Assembly: GCF_000003815.2 (NCBI RefSeq)
Contig: NC_049979.1
Span: forward strand, 23,417,085-23,481,084
Direction: 5' to 3'
DNA from: Branchiostoma floridae
Taxonomy: Eukaryota > Chordata > Leptocardii > Amphioxiformes > Branchiostomatidae
DNA: 64,000 nt
A program made the position numbers and the translations under genes. Numbering within the stretch: position 1 is the first letter of the stretch; the number at the start of each line of letters is the position of its first letter. Below are positions 46,600 through 59,397 of this stretch, in pieces. Under the pieces are notes generated by a model. The model worked only from the letters and a program-made list of their open reading frames with translations, was not told where the DNA came from and made no database searches.

Positions 46600-49500
46600 A
46601 TATGAAAAGGTCACAGAAGCTATTAAACACGTAAATTGATATCAGCTCTCGGAAATAGGCAAAGTTAGAAGTGACTAGCATTTATTAAGGGTACATATCA
46701 GAGGTAGTTTGATAGATGGTGCAATGTCTCAGAGAATATTTTATCTTTACTAAAAGAAATTAAAGCTAAGAATTGTGATTTGGTAATGGCAGTTCTGGAT
46801 AGAACAAATATGTCACAAGACGACAACTTTGGAATAACTCTTAATCATATTCTTATTCCACGTACGTGTGTTGTTTAGAATCATTAGACATTCCCTTGCT
46901 GTATTTTGGATTTCATTCCTGTCTTGTCCTAGAACAGCCCTGGAAGAATTAAGTACGCATACAAGTGGATGGAGACATTTTATGAATTGTGAGGGAAACC
47001 ACATTTTCTCGTATGGCGTACACTGTGGGGCAGTACAAGTCTTGCAGGCCAAACCGTTGCCTGCAGTGATGACACCAGATAGATATGCGATGTTCTGTGT
47101 GCAATGCCTTCTCGTCAATTCCTGTGGNNNNNNNNNNNNNNNNNNNNNNNNNNNNNNNNNNNNNNNNNNNNNNNNNNNNNNNNNNNNNNNNNNNNNNNNN
47201 NNNNNNNNNNNNNNNNNNNNNNNNNNNAACATTAGAGTTGTGCCTTCAAAACAAACAAGGCAGCCACCGGGCTGCCTCACCCTGTCCTGGGGGATGGTGT
47301 GCTTACAACAGTTTGGTACCATCTCCCTGGTAACTGCCGACATCCAGATGATAGGTAAAAAAGTGTGGAAAAAGCGAGTATATATATATTTTAGGGACCA
47401 TATTACCTAGATGTTCTAGTATTAAGAATTAATTGTATCAACAATTGACATCCCATAACAAGTAATTGATTCTCTCTTAGCTGTTTAAATGTTGTGGGCG
47501 GAAAGTGCTTTAAACATTGTACTTACAAATTGTCATCAGCTATTTTGACCCGGGCACGAGCGCCCATTACTCACTGAAGACATGTGGAACGGAGTCGTTA
47601 AGAATGCTTTTAAGGCTCTTTTAACCCTGTGTTGGTCGTGATTCATTCATCACCGTAGAACGGGTCGTCAGGTGCCTAACGATACCTTATAACTTGCAGT
47701 GCAATAAGGGTCATTGCCTTGTGCTTTTAATATTTTGCGTCAAAATGTGTATATTTGAAAGAATTATATAGTATCATAGAAAGTATCATAGAGTGTATAT
47801 GTATCTGTACCCGTTGTTGCAGAAAAATAGGGATGTTACAGTTGCCCAACTGGTAGCAGACCCACATTGAGCTCTTGGTTCCAACTTAACTGGACCACCC
47901 TGGTTCAATCGGTTAGGGCTGCAGCCGTCTTTCGGAAGGGACCTGAAATGGGGATCTCGTGACCGAAATGGTGACTGCAACAGGTTAAAGAAAGTGCTTC
48001 GAAGGACCGAACGATATGATGTATATTTGTACCCTTTACTGCAGAGACTACATCACGCATTGATCGTACTTGTTGACATGGTGATGATAACGCAGCTCTG
48101 ACTGAAAAGCGTGGGCGTTCATAATTGTATAAAGCATGTGTGTTTTGCGCTGCGGAGATCCTATAATCGATTCCATCTCGGTTTGTACTGCCAGGCGGCA
48201 CGTTCATAAAGCCTTTCCCGAGATGGATGGAAAGTTTTGACAAGAAAGCGTCAGTGGCTGGAAAACGTTCCAGATGATGCGACCCACCTCTGCCGATGTG
48301 CGCAATCAAATGACCTTTTGGATATCCTGTTTTCCAATTGTTATAATGGGATGGCACGTCACCCAAACACCTTCTCTGACAGCACGCACATGGTTTCAAT
48401 TCTGGTGGGGGACATATCATAATCCCCAATCAGATAGATGCTGGCAATGTTAAGGCGACCTAAATCATTAAAATGACATCTGTGCCGTGGGAGGAATTTG
48501 TAACGTAGATGGCTTATATCTATCAGTCAAAACAGCCTCCTTTTGAGTTATGTTAACGGATTACATTTATAACGATCACGTAGATCACGAAAGCTCAGCG
48601 ATAAATTATCATTGATACTTGCCCTTTTATGGTCACGGTGGATGAAATCGTGACCGACCATCAGTGGTTGTAAGTGGTCACGAGGCAAGGGTGAAGATCG
48701 GTGTGTTTTGAGTATGTCAGAAGTAGCTAGCCTCCTAACAGGCTCTTCGAATCGGGCGTGCTTTCCTGATGGCGCATTATGACAACCTTGACAGATATGC
48801 CATCACTTCAGCAAAAAGACCGAATCGTGGAGCCTAAGAAGAATCGATAAAGTGTGTGTGATATTTGTGCATGTGCTCACCAAATTACTGCAATGTTTCT
48901 AATGACGTATTTCTCCTGCGGAAAGTTGTGACATATTTTGGAACTGGACGCTTTCCAAATTCGCGATTCAGAACAGTGACAAGAACTACACTAGTAGCAA
49001 AGGAAGAAATATTATTTTGACAGAACCTCTACAATCAACTAAAAGGAATAGAATAACTTTCACCACATCGTTAGCCATTGTAACAAGTCAGTGGAGCCTG
49101 ATAAAAACGATGCCGATTAGGTCGTCGTACAATTATCGGTGCTGTAAAAAAGTTGCCCTCCGACGGTTGTCCCCGAATGAGCCAAAGTCAAAAAGACTTT
49201 CACAACGCCTGGATATACGAGGTGTGCGTTCGTAGACATATCATTTCTAAATGATTGATCATAACCTTCGTAGAATCCAGCATCAGCTATATCACACGGA
49301 TGCATAACAACCTCAGCGGTGTCACCTTACACGCAGAATATCGATCATTTTCCACAAACTTAAACCTGCTATGGAATCTCTGAGTCATGTTGATCCGTGT
49401 ACGTCCCTTGACTATTTCTGTATGAAAAGAATGTACGTGATCCTAATGACACAATACAAAGCTACAGTGGCCATTTTGCGCTCCAATTGGGTTCCTCGTC

Positions 49501-50860
49501 ATATCGATTGGTACTGACCTTCAGCGTGCATTTACGTCAGGGTTGACCTGTGTTTGACGGACATCTCACTGGACTGTGCCACATTGCGCCATGAAATTGC
49601 GCCTAATTTGTGCGTTTGTGCCGATTTTCCCTTATGGTCACTGACGTGCGACGTAATTGCATCGAAGAGCGGGTTATTGTACATTCAAGTGTTGCCACTG
49701 AATCAAAAAACAATTTACAAAGATTAAAAATGCATCAAAAAGAGATTTGCAGTGATAAAAGCATGTTCATTTATGATTCTTGGTGAAATGTAGGTAAGAT
49801 ATTGTAGAATTCATGTAGTGTTTTTTTTAATTAAAAAAAGTCGCAATCAAAAGAACCTGTTTGAAACAAATAAAAGGAGGTCTGATGAGATGCAGTGCAA
49901 TGACAATGTGCTGGTAGCGGGTTCAACCCAAAAGTTCCCGCTTATTTCAGGCCAGGCGGTGACACGTATAACTGATACACGCCTGGCCGGAGAGACAGCA
50001 GTAGGATTGGCGTGCTGCATGTGTGGGCGGGCCCCCACTGACATGACCCGGGTCAGGAAACTTATGTCTCTCTTATGAGACAAACACTGGATTCTAGCCA
50101 AGGGAATTTCTCAGGAAGTGTTTGTCTACGTTCCGGCACATTTTCAGCGACTTTTTTGTTTTCCTCCGGAGCTCCAGAGGCGATATCGGACCGGCGGGTT
50201 CGAGTGAACCGGCGGTGGGACCGTACAGCTGGGAGCACATGGTCGGGGTCCCATCACTGTGGGGTGGGATGATGCGAGTGCGCAAGTGTGGCCGCTACTT
50301 TGCATCGCCCGTTAAAACATTAATGCCCCACGTAGCTTGTTAAACATTTACGCACGCTACAGGACAGTGCAGAATTTGATTTTTTTCTAAATTATCAGAT
50401 AGTATATCAAAAACAGTGTGAAGTTCCGCCGATTTTCCAGGTCGAGGGTCTGCCCCCTTGACTGGAACACTGGAATACCACAAGTCTTCCGATGTCTCTG
50501 TGAAACCTAATCCCTTGTATGCGTTAATTTTGTACGGATCTCCATAAATAGTACCTCCGTCGACCGACTGGCTGTGTGCTGCGTTATCAACATCAGTCCC
50601 AGGCAAGGGCTAACATGGGCCGCAGTCGTTACTTGTCTCTGATAGCCATGCCTTTATTAAAATTGACCATTTAATGGATGTTTGGGAGACATTCTCAATG
50701 AATTGGTTGGCTCATCGATCGTGATTGCTGTGTAAGAGAGATGCGTCATCGCTTGAGGGTAGCCAGCTAGGGAAAGTGCTCCGGTGCACGGCTATTACCG
50801 ATCATTTCTACAGAGGCACGCTGGCAGGCGTCTGTTCGCATACTCAGCAATGGACGCAGT
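46600..50860. other. Gene-poor interval between ABCB10 and the SRCR gene
   Basis: No supportable exon on either strand. Frames at 47905-48429 (minus, 174 codons) and 50340-50606 (minus, 88 codons) show no family features. The sequence becomes more CpG-rich from about 49500 towards the SRCR exon, suggesting promoter or 5' UTR sequence. A TTCGGAAGGGACC motif near 47930 also occurs near 62700 and probably marks a worn SINE. Confidence 0.5.
47128..47227. other. Assembly gap (100 N)
   Basis: Exactly 100 N, a conventional placeholder for a gap of unknown length. Confidence 0.98.
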
Positions 50861-51473
50861 ATGATCATGGCAGTCTCCTGCAGCAGGACATCATTACTCG
50901 CGCTGTGGCTATGGAGTTTTACCCTGGTGTGGAGATGCTGCCTGTGCCAGACGGAACTAGGGGGCCACTTGTCGGGATCTCGGGTCCTGACGTTAGCGGG
51001 AAGCCCGTACGTAGCGGCGGAGGATATCCACGTTCCCAGCGGCTCCGTCCTGACCGTGGAGCCGGGAGTTACCGTACGGTTCGGCCCTGGGGTGGGCTTG
51101 TTTGTTGCCGGTGCGCTGAAAGCGCAGGGCCGAGACGATCAGAGGATAACCTTTACCCGCTTGGACGGGGCGCCGACGTGGAATTTATCGAGTCGGCTAG
51201 GTCTTGGGATCAGACTTGTGGAGGGAAGAACGTTAAACGAAGGTCGCTTAGAGTTGCAAGATGCCAATGACACATGGGGAACAGTATGCGACGACGGCTG
51301 GGATAGCCGGGATACAGCGGTTGCCTGCCGTCAGCTGGGGTACCGTGGGGGAGGGGAGTTTCGCCGCTTCGGTACCGGGACTGGACCCATCCTACTGGAT
51401 GAGATGGACTGCGATGGGTCTGAACTTGCCCTCTTCAAGTGTCGCGTACAGACATTGGGAAACCATGACTGCG
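50861..51473 (+). CDS. First coding exon of an SRCR protein (Bark beetle-like N-terminus), partial
   Basis: The frame starts at ATG 50861 (a second in-frame ATG is at 50867) and ends at donor GCG/GTAAGC; 613 nt, about 204 residues, phase 1. A hydrophobic signal peptide (LLALWLWSFTLVWRCCLC) is followed by ELGGHLSG. Next is a repeated V-rich segment (SGSVLTVEPGVTVRFGPGVG) like the opening strands of a right-handed beta-helix. Then comes an SRCR domain (about 125-204): GRLELQ, TWGTVCDDGWDSRDTAVACR, QLGYRGG, DEMDCDGSELALFKC, cut by the intron before its last cysteine. This order resembles Bark beetle/Anakonda, a tricellular-junction protein, from memory of the family. The gene's other exons were not found, so a different SRCR receptor is possible. 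Confidence 0.8.
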
Positions 51474-54400
51474 GTAAGCCTGTGTTTACTTATCCTACGT
51501 ACACGCAACACATAACACCCGACACATCTCCAGTTTGTTTTTCACTAGTAGTAGTCATATTCTTCAGATGGCAGTGAGAAAACATAGCGGTGAGGGTTCA
51601 ACTTGTTGAGAAAAACAAGAGAAATTAAACCATATGTTCTGAGGGGGCGATGCACGATAAACCACCAAGCCCTTTTCCCGCAGCGGTGCTCTGTCTTCAT
51701 CTATCGGCTCAGAGCGTGTTGCATAATTTCAAGGCTGAGCAAGGAGCTGAGGTTCCGCCGCAACACCGGCCGATTTCTCAGACCGCTGTTTTGATGTGTG
51801 AGGCACCCAAGAGGTACATGTAAATACATCTGTGAAAATTCCTACAAACCACATGCTCCTCACATGAAAAATGGCCCGTTTTCCCCACAACAGTCGAGGG
51901 TTCAGTTTCCAAAAGGGATATTGTTGTCGGCCATAATTAATGGCCCCATGAAATTTTATCGAACTGAAAATCTATCCGTGATAACCGACTAGAATATCCG
52001 CAACACTAGACATCGAGGATAGCATCTTTTGCCTGACGAGTGCTTTTGTTGGGAAATTTCAGATCCTCAGATATCTTCGATATCAGCCGTTTTTGGTGGG
52101 TAGATTGTTGTGTTGGGGACTGATTGAGGTCATTGACCCTCCCGGGATTAAGAGTGAGAGATCCGTAATTACAGCCATGTAGCATGACGGCGGCTCCTCC
52201 CATCTCTTGGATATTTGTGGTTGTAAATTACCTCCGTCATATTGAAGCGTATGGTTCATTCTATCAGGGGATTTATCACAGATAGGAACATTTGATACCG
52301 ATTGTACTACCCTGATCGACCATCCCCTGTTATTTTACTTCAGTGATAATTATAACGTTACGTATTCACCATTGCTGATTCCTGGGGAATGCCGTGTGCA
52401 TGATGTACAGCTATCACTCCTCACCCCCGCCCCACAGCCCGCCCAGTGCACGTACGTCATCCCCTAGAAATGCCGCCGCATGTGTTTACGATTACGCGGA
52501 GAGTAATTTCTGTAGCACAAGAGGAGATCAGATGCTAGACTAGAGTTTCTCTTTGCGACGGCACAGGCTCGCTGTCTTTCATTACTGAAGGTGACGTTCA
52601 AATAAACAGGAGGCCACATCTGTCCTCATTTTGCCCGTGCATGTTGTGTTGTCATTATAGATTTTCTAATCTGGTGTAGCTTGCAACTTGACGCAAGTTG
52701 CAAACGTTCTTGTTGTTACTAAAAGATATCGGCTTGCTTTCCTTACACTTTTGCCCTGATAGATATTCATAGCAATTCTCCACTTGCACAAGCTTCGCGG
52801 TTATAGAACGACTCCACACTCACGCACTGACTCCCTTCCATCTTCCATATTGCTACCGGAATTACCCCCGGCTAATGGCCCCAGGTTCTGTGGCTAGACA
52901 GAAAGGTCAGAGTCTCCCCTGGAAGGATAGGAACCACTCAACCCTCCCTACATCACGTCTTTGGTGAATAGATGTGTTTAAAACATAGAAAAGGGTCATT
53001 GAACAAAACATTTCCGACGGATGTAGGCCTTAAGTAAAGGCGTCGCGGCGTTTGCTCGAAAATGGCGAGAGCCAGAGAAGTATAGTATTATTATTATAGA
53101 AGGTAGTATGCTATTGGTCTACTTGGTCCTCTAGACAATAGCCAGGATAAAATGACAATAAAATGATACAATGAATGGTTGTATAACAGTGACTGGCTTG
53201 TCAGGCTGCCCAGTTACATAATACCCCTGGTTTATTTGTACCCAGCTTGTCATCAGTTGGAAACACGGTACACAGGGCGTGAATCACGTGGAGTTTGGCG
53301 GACATATTTACGTTGGTGGAGTTGACGTGTGCACGATGTGTGGAGACGAGTTCAGTAAACGTCCCAAATAAACAAAACACAGCTGTAGAAACGTGATAGC
53401 CGTTACAGCTCCCCACACGTGCGAAAAAGTTCCAATCTGTCGAAATGGAGCGCAGCAGAGGTCACGTATGGCAATCATCTACGAGAAATGAGGAGGGATG
53501 GGGGGGGGGGGTGGCATTCCCTAAGGTACTTTCCAGCAAAACGGCGCGGCAGGTATATTGCGTGCCATCAGCTAATTCGTGATAAGCGCCGGGCGCTTAC
53601 GCCAATTTTCAGATTTACCAATTGTTGACCTGGACATTTACATGTGGAAATATCGGGGTTTTGGAGCTCGGTACGCGTGAACTAGCACGTAATGATGGGA
53701 CATGAGGAAGCTTTATTTATGCAGCAAACCAAAAGAACAGCGACTTTTGTACGGTTAACTACAAATTACAGAATAGAATAGAAAAGCAATATAACTCTTA
53801 AAATTTTGATCACTGCACTAAACAATTGTTGGCGGGACCGGGTCCTTACACAATAAATGATAACGTGAATAAATTTGTAATAACTTTTTTGTTTCGATCA
53901 GGTGGGGCTAATCTTGGGTTTTTGTAGCGTGTGGCAGGTTCCATTTCATAGTGATAGTGTATAGAGATAAATCAATCTGTTGTTGAATCTATCGACTACT
54001 TATATCATCGTATTTTCGTCCCAATGTCAAAGACCAACGTTAGTAAGAAAACACGTTTATGAAAAAAAAAGAGAGATACAGGTGCATAGAGCCACTGAGA
54101 GATCACTGAAATGAAATAGGAATGACATAATATTTGTTTCCGGCGCTGCGATTCCCCTTTCTTGACCCCTAAGAAATACTAGTACATGTAGTATGTAGCG
54201 TCCCACTTTATGGCAGCCACTCTGGCTATGATCCCATCCACGGGGATACTAGGGTAATAGCTAAATCGTATTTGGAATCCTGGTCGGTGGGGGACTAAGT
54301 AATGGTGACAAATGCCGCGATGTCCGTTGCTGTCACTCGCATCCACTCTGGAGATGCCCCCCTCCCGTTGACGGGATGTTGTGAGATAAGCGCCGTAACA

Positions 54401-56150
54401 CGCTGGTGATGAATGCGGGCATGTTCTCCCCGTGTCAGCCGGCGGTTTGTTCACGGACTCTGTGTCAACTGTACGTCCGACTGCCCGGCTCTCGGTGAAG
54501 GATCGTGTCAATAGATCAACTAGAATTCGGACTAGGATGTAGCATTTCTCGCTGAGGCGATGGCCTTCCAATTAGCGTCCATTTCTTGGATGAACAACCG
54601 ACGCGTGGCAGTGAAAAAAATGTCGATCTGTAAATTGCTGTCCCTCCTCTTGAAAAAAAGGTAAAGCATATGATAATGATATACTTAATCACTAAGATAG
54701 TGTCGGCACTAGAACCATGTCAATCCCCCAAGCTAGACTATGTTAAGTCTTGTTGAACAAGGTTGGCAGTCTGTCAGATTGTGCACGCTAAGTATCTAAC
54801 CTCCCTGGTTAAGGTGTGGTCTACCCGTGGCTAGTTCAAAAGTATAAGCACCACCTTTGCACTATTATCACAGCGGTATGAATCTACTGGCCCTGCACTG
54901 TGTGATAAATCTCCTACCATCCTGTGGGCCATGGTTTGCCAGCACAGTGAGGGAGAGAATCCCTAACAGATGTGCTCGTCGGTGCGGTCTGAGATGATAA
55001 CGTGATTAACCAATCCTGACATCCGCCCTCCGCGCGTGCCATCCTTATCGCTTGCATCGATTTTGTTTATGATAAGTGGTGCCGATGGTGCTATTGACCC
55101 ATGCCCGATTTCCTTTCATCTTCAAACCTTCAACTTGAAACGATGTAATCCTGGCGGGTCATACAGGAGATGTGTTCCTCTGGGAACCTCTTCGCTAATG
55201 GACCAGGCAAGCTGAGGTATCAAAGACAACTAGTGCCAGAGGTAATGCCTTCAAACATGGCTCTCCGCACGCAAGACGCACCTGTAACGGAACCAGCACC
55301 AGACAGCGGGGATCGACAACAAGATTACAGTCTTATGAGTCAGGCTGAACCGGGTGAACCCAACAGTACCTCTGGATGACCTCGCAGAATGAAAACACCT
55401 TAGCGGATACCCAGGATAACTGTCACTCAAGCAACTGGATAGATGTGGAAAACTGACTGGGACCGTCAGTCGTCACAGGCAGCATCCACAACCTTTTGTC
55501 AGTGACTGTAGCCTGAGTATCATCCTATCACTGTTTTCTGTGTTTTTTTTTTTTCAAAAGAATTAGCCAGTGCGGACAGTGGGACACTAAGGAGGATGGT
55601 ACCCAGACTACAATTGAGCAAGATCTGATATATCTTGTCCAGTTACTGACAAAGATAGTGCATGCTACCTAAAACGTCTGACCGTTTCCCAAATCTATAC
55701 AGTTTCTTTAGTAAATGTTATCCTGCATATCTTATTACCAGGATGTCTACCTGTCATTGACGGTATTATCTGCATCCATATGCAGTGTTGAATTACAACG
55801 TAACATCAATGCAGCAACATAACGTTAATGCTTAAGAGGATTTGGTTTACTATCAAATAACTTGCTATTGACAAGACATGCTTGAGACAATTCAGTGATG
55901 GGTTTGGGGAAACATCGTGACATTTTGGCGTGAAATGTCTCACCTTGTAAGGATTCTCAACGTGGTTTCTACCATGTGATATCTTCATGATGTCCAAGTA
56001 TCGGGATTTGTTTTAGGACTAAGGGTATGGAGAGAACCATGCTTGATATGAGTGTTGAAATAACAATACATCGAGGTTATATCTGCACAATACAGCCATT
56101 CATATTCGTACATGAACAGTCACCGGGAATTACGATCTGCATGTTTGACC
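51474..56150. other. Gene-free stretch, probably intron of the SRCR gene
   Basis: After the donor at 51474 I find no exon with SRCR, beta-helix or transmembrane features. Open frames at 54179-54571 (minus) and 55170-55379 (plus) have no recognisable domain. The stretch is mixed in composition with scattered CpG-rich patches and no long tandem repeat. Confidence 0.45.
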
Positions 56151-56154
56151 CGCA

Positions 56155-56319
56155 ATCTCGAAGCAGGTCATGCGGTAGCAAGATAGTATCAAAAGCTGGC
56201 AGAGGAGTGAAGCTGGCTTTGAAGTGTGTTTCGCTACATGGCAAATGGGCACCTCTTGGCTGACTACACTCCTTGGCAAGTTTGGTACTATCTTATGCCA
56301 TTGTAGGATCTGCTTGGAG
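56155..56319. mobile_element. MITE, CTCCAAGCAG family, copy 3
   Basis: Left end CTCGAAGCAG and right end CTGCTTGGAG are imperfect inverted repeats. The interior AAGATAGTATCAAAAGCTGGC and TACACTCCTTGGCAAG match the copies at 11057-11221 and 39693-39910. Confidence 0.65.
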
Positions 56320-56749
56320 TTTAAGCTGAACAGGACCTCCTGGTGCAAACCTACCAGAATGCGCTCGGTGACAATGAAAGCTACATCATTCACCTGATGA
56401 GGGCCATATTTGTATAAACACTGCACACCCAACACAGTCCATCGGTACATCTGACATTACCTGGCTCTACAAGACTATCTTGGCCACCGTAAGGTTTCTA
56501 ATGGGAATGTAACCATCCCGCGGACTGACTCTCCTGGCTATTTCCCCCTTTTTGGTGAAGTCTACAATCCGTACTCCCGTGGGAAGGCCTGGTGGAGGCT
56601 ATTACATTACAGTCACGTCCTCTCTTTAGGAAGGGTTGTCGAATCGGTTATAAATTATTGCCCAAAATTCTTCAGGCAGATCTGATTATTTATCACATTC
56701 ATTTAGCTCTGAAAAGTATTTAAAATAAATATCGTGATAACTGAAAAAG

Positions 56750-57362
56750 TTGTGATAATAGATCTTGGGTTTAATGTCTCATTAATTCACCAATTGAGAG
56801 GTATAAGTATCTTTTACTGGAGAATTAATGTGATAGCAACCCCCTTATCACATTAATTCTCCATACAGATATCTAGTATTCTATATGGAGAATTAATGTG
56901 ATAGCAACCCCTTTATCACATTAATTCTCCAAAGAGAGATCCAGGATTCTTATATGGAGAATTAATGGATTCCTATCTGGAGAATTAATGTGATAGTAAC
57001 CCCTTTATCACATTAATTCTCCAAAGAGAGATCCAGGATTCTTATATGGAGAATTAATGTGATAGCAACCCCTTTATCACATTAATTCTCCATAGAGATA
57101 TCCGGGGTTCTTTTACTGGAGAATTAATGTGATAGCAACCCCTTTATCACATTAATTCTCCAAAGAGAGATCCAGGATTCCTATCTGGAGAATTGATGTG
57201 ATAGCAACCCCTTTATCACATTAATTCTCCATAGAGATATCCAGGATTCTTCTACTGGAGAATTAATGTGATAGCAACCCCTTTATAACATTAATTCTCC
57301 AAAGAGAGATCCAGGATTCTTATATGGAGAATTAATGTGATAGCAACCCCTTTATCACATAT
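56750..57362. repeat. Palindromic tandem array, left copy
   Basis: About eight units of roughly 69-71 bp. Each unit is a near-perfect palindrome, GGAGAATTAATGTGATAGCA then ACCCCTTTATCACATTAATTCTCC, followed by a spacer such as AAAGAGAGATCCAGGATTCT. The asymmetric centre AGCAACCCCTTT gives the array an orientation. One unit is interrupted near 56965. Confidence 0.92.
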
Positions 57363-57518
57363 ACCTCATATATGATATATGGGTACATATACATATACCA
57401 CTGTTTGCCCTTGCCCTAGCCATGACTCTAGGTGCAGAGGAGAAACTAGTTTATAAAGGTGGCACCAATATGGAAGCCATGAGTCACGTTGAGTGTAGTT
57501 ACCAACTTTGTTTTAAAA

Positions 57519-58205
57519 CTAGAAAGGCCGACATTTGCTTGAGAGCAAATACAGCATATTTCAGCCATCTCCCTCATGCAACAATAGGCCTTGAGGTCGT
57601 TGACCCCTTTGGCCATTGGAAAATGACCCAAAAAATTCCCAAATAATGAAATATATCATTTTAAAGTGTTCCATGCCAAACATTATACATGGGTCATTTG
57701 GATAAATATCTAGAGCACCCCTTTACCAAATTTCGGGTCATTTGGTTGTAAAACGAGGGAACAGGAGCCAAAAATGTCCAATTTTTGTCTAAAAATGGCC
57801 ATAAAATTGCAATATTAAGCATTATGTTGTACTGTATGGAAAAACTGTTATTAAATTCATGCGCACAAAATTTTAGGGCACTTTTAGACCAAATTTCAGG
57901 TCATTCGGTTGTAAAACGAGGGTACAAGAGGCAAAAATGTGCTTTTTTTGTCAAAAAATGGCAAAAAATCGCAAAATTAAGCATTTTGTTGTACCGTATA
58001 CCAAAACTGTTATTAAATCTGGGTGGGCATATGATCGGGGCACCTCTGTACCAAATTTCATGTCATTCGGCTGTAATACCAGGGTACAGGAGCCCAAAAT
58101 ATACATAAAAATTGACAAAAACCTCAATAAAATCATTTCAAAGGCAGATATGAAACTAGAAAGGCCGACATTTGCTTAAGAGCAAATACAGCATATTTCA
58201 GCCAT
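57519..58205. repeat. Direct repeats bounding an AT-rich repeat segment
   Basis: The block beginning ACTAGAAAGGCCGACATTTG and ending ATATTTCAGCCAT occurs at 57519-57568 and 58155-58205. Between them are copies of the CCAAATTTC(A)GGTCATTCGG / CAGGAGCCAAAA repeat also found at 60700-61640. Confidence 0.75.
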
Positions 58206-59397
58206 ACCCCTTCCCACGCAACATTGGACTGTTCCAAATCACCCCTGCGCAAAAATGAAACACCCTCTTAACAGTACATTATCCCCCAAAGTGGACTGGT
58301 ATTGTGAATTGATTCCAGGTAAAAACAGAGCTTGCTTCTATTTTTCAGAAAATGACAATAATCACACCTTCCATTCAGAAAATTTTCATCATGACTGAAA
58401 ATTGTTGAATGACTTCATGTAATGTCATTAACAATTTTCAGTACGATAACTAGGTGTAAGTTTAAAAAAGTATAAGCTCCTTGTGATGTGGGTACATTTA
58501 TTATTGCAGTGAACTTTTTTTATTCAAGTAGGGCATACGATTTAATAATTATCAAGCAGGTGCAGGTACTGTTGGAGCGTTTGTTTTCTTCAAGCTGTAA
58601 AACTGTTAAACTGTTTTACTTTGTATGCAATTAGCCATCGAGCCTATTCTTATTTTAGTTTAACAACTTCCTGCCAGACCCAGAAGATACGATTGAACCT
58701 TGTTCGAGGATTTATTTTCGTCTGTCTGGTCAGTCTGTTCATACCCTGGCGCTGAGAGTGTTCTATTGGGCTGAAACTCTGGCATGTTTAAAGTTACTTA
58801 CAATTTAAATGTTCAAAGTTTATGTCAAACAACAACAGCACTAGGAAATGTGGCCACTATAGACAGGTGGTCACTATAGAGAAAATGCTGATCTATTGAC
58901 TAGGAGCCATACGTTACACATGATTTCATTACACTGATCATTAATCATATAAACATTGCACAGGTAAGCCAATTGTTTAGATGTACAATTAAGTTCAAAT
59001 AATTCTGAAGAGAAATATTGATGAGAAAATAATCATTCTCGCCACTGTCTAACTTATAATTACGTATCAAAACTAAACACAGATTTTCTAACTAACGCAC
59101 CTTTCGCCGACTTCATCAAAGGACCGCCGGCTATCAATCAAACACGGCTGTTGATTAGACTTAGAGTTTCAAACAGTCATGTGCTGTGTGCCAGTTGACA
59201 GCGAACTTCATGCTACGTGATGTTTTACATTGCTTGGACCTTCTTTCCTACAGCGGTGCTTCTACAAAATATTTAGACTGTAACACTGAGTCCCACATGT
59301 TTTATAGAATAAAATTTGGCGCAGAACAGCGTTTTTTGCTGGGCATTTTTATTGAAACATGTCCGTGGGAATATCAGCGAGGCGGCGACGTAGGGAT

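Noticed and set aside
47905-48429. 174-codon minus-strand frame downstream of ABCB10
   Set aside because: No recognisable domain and no splice or conservation support; part of it overlaps a probable worn SINE.
50340-50606. 88-codon minus-strand frame near the SRCR promoter
   Set aside because: Residue composition is protein-like, but I recognise no family and see no splice or start context; chance cannot be excluded.
55170-55379. 69-codon frame preceded by an acceptor-like CATACAG, possible terminal exon
   Set aside because: Composition is plausible for a cytoplasmic tail, but there is no domain, no partner exon and no evidence linking it to the SRCR exon.
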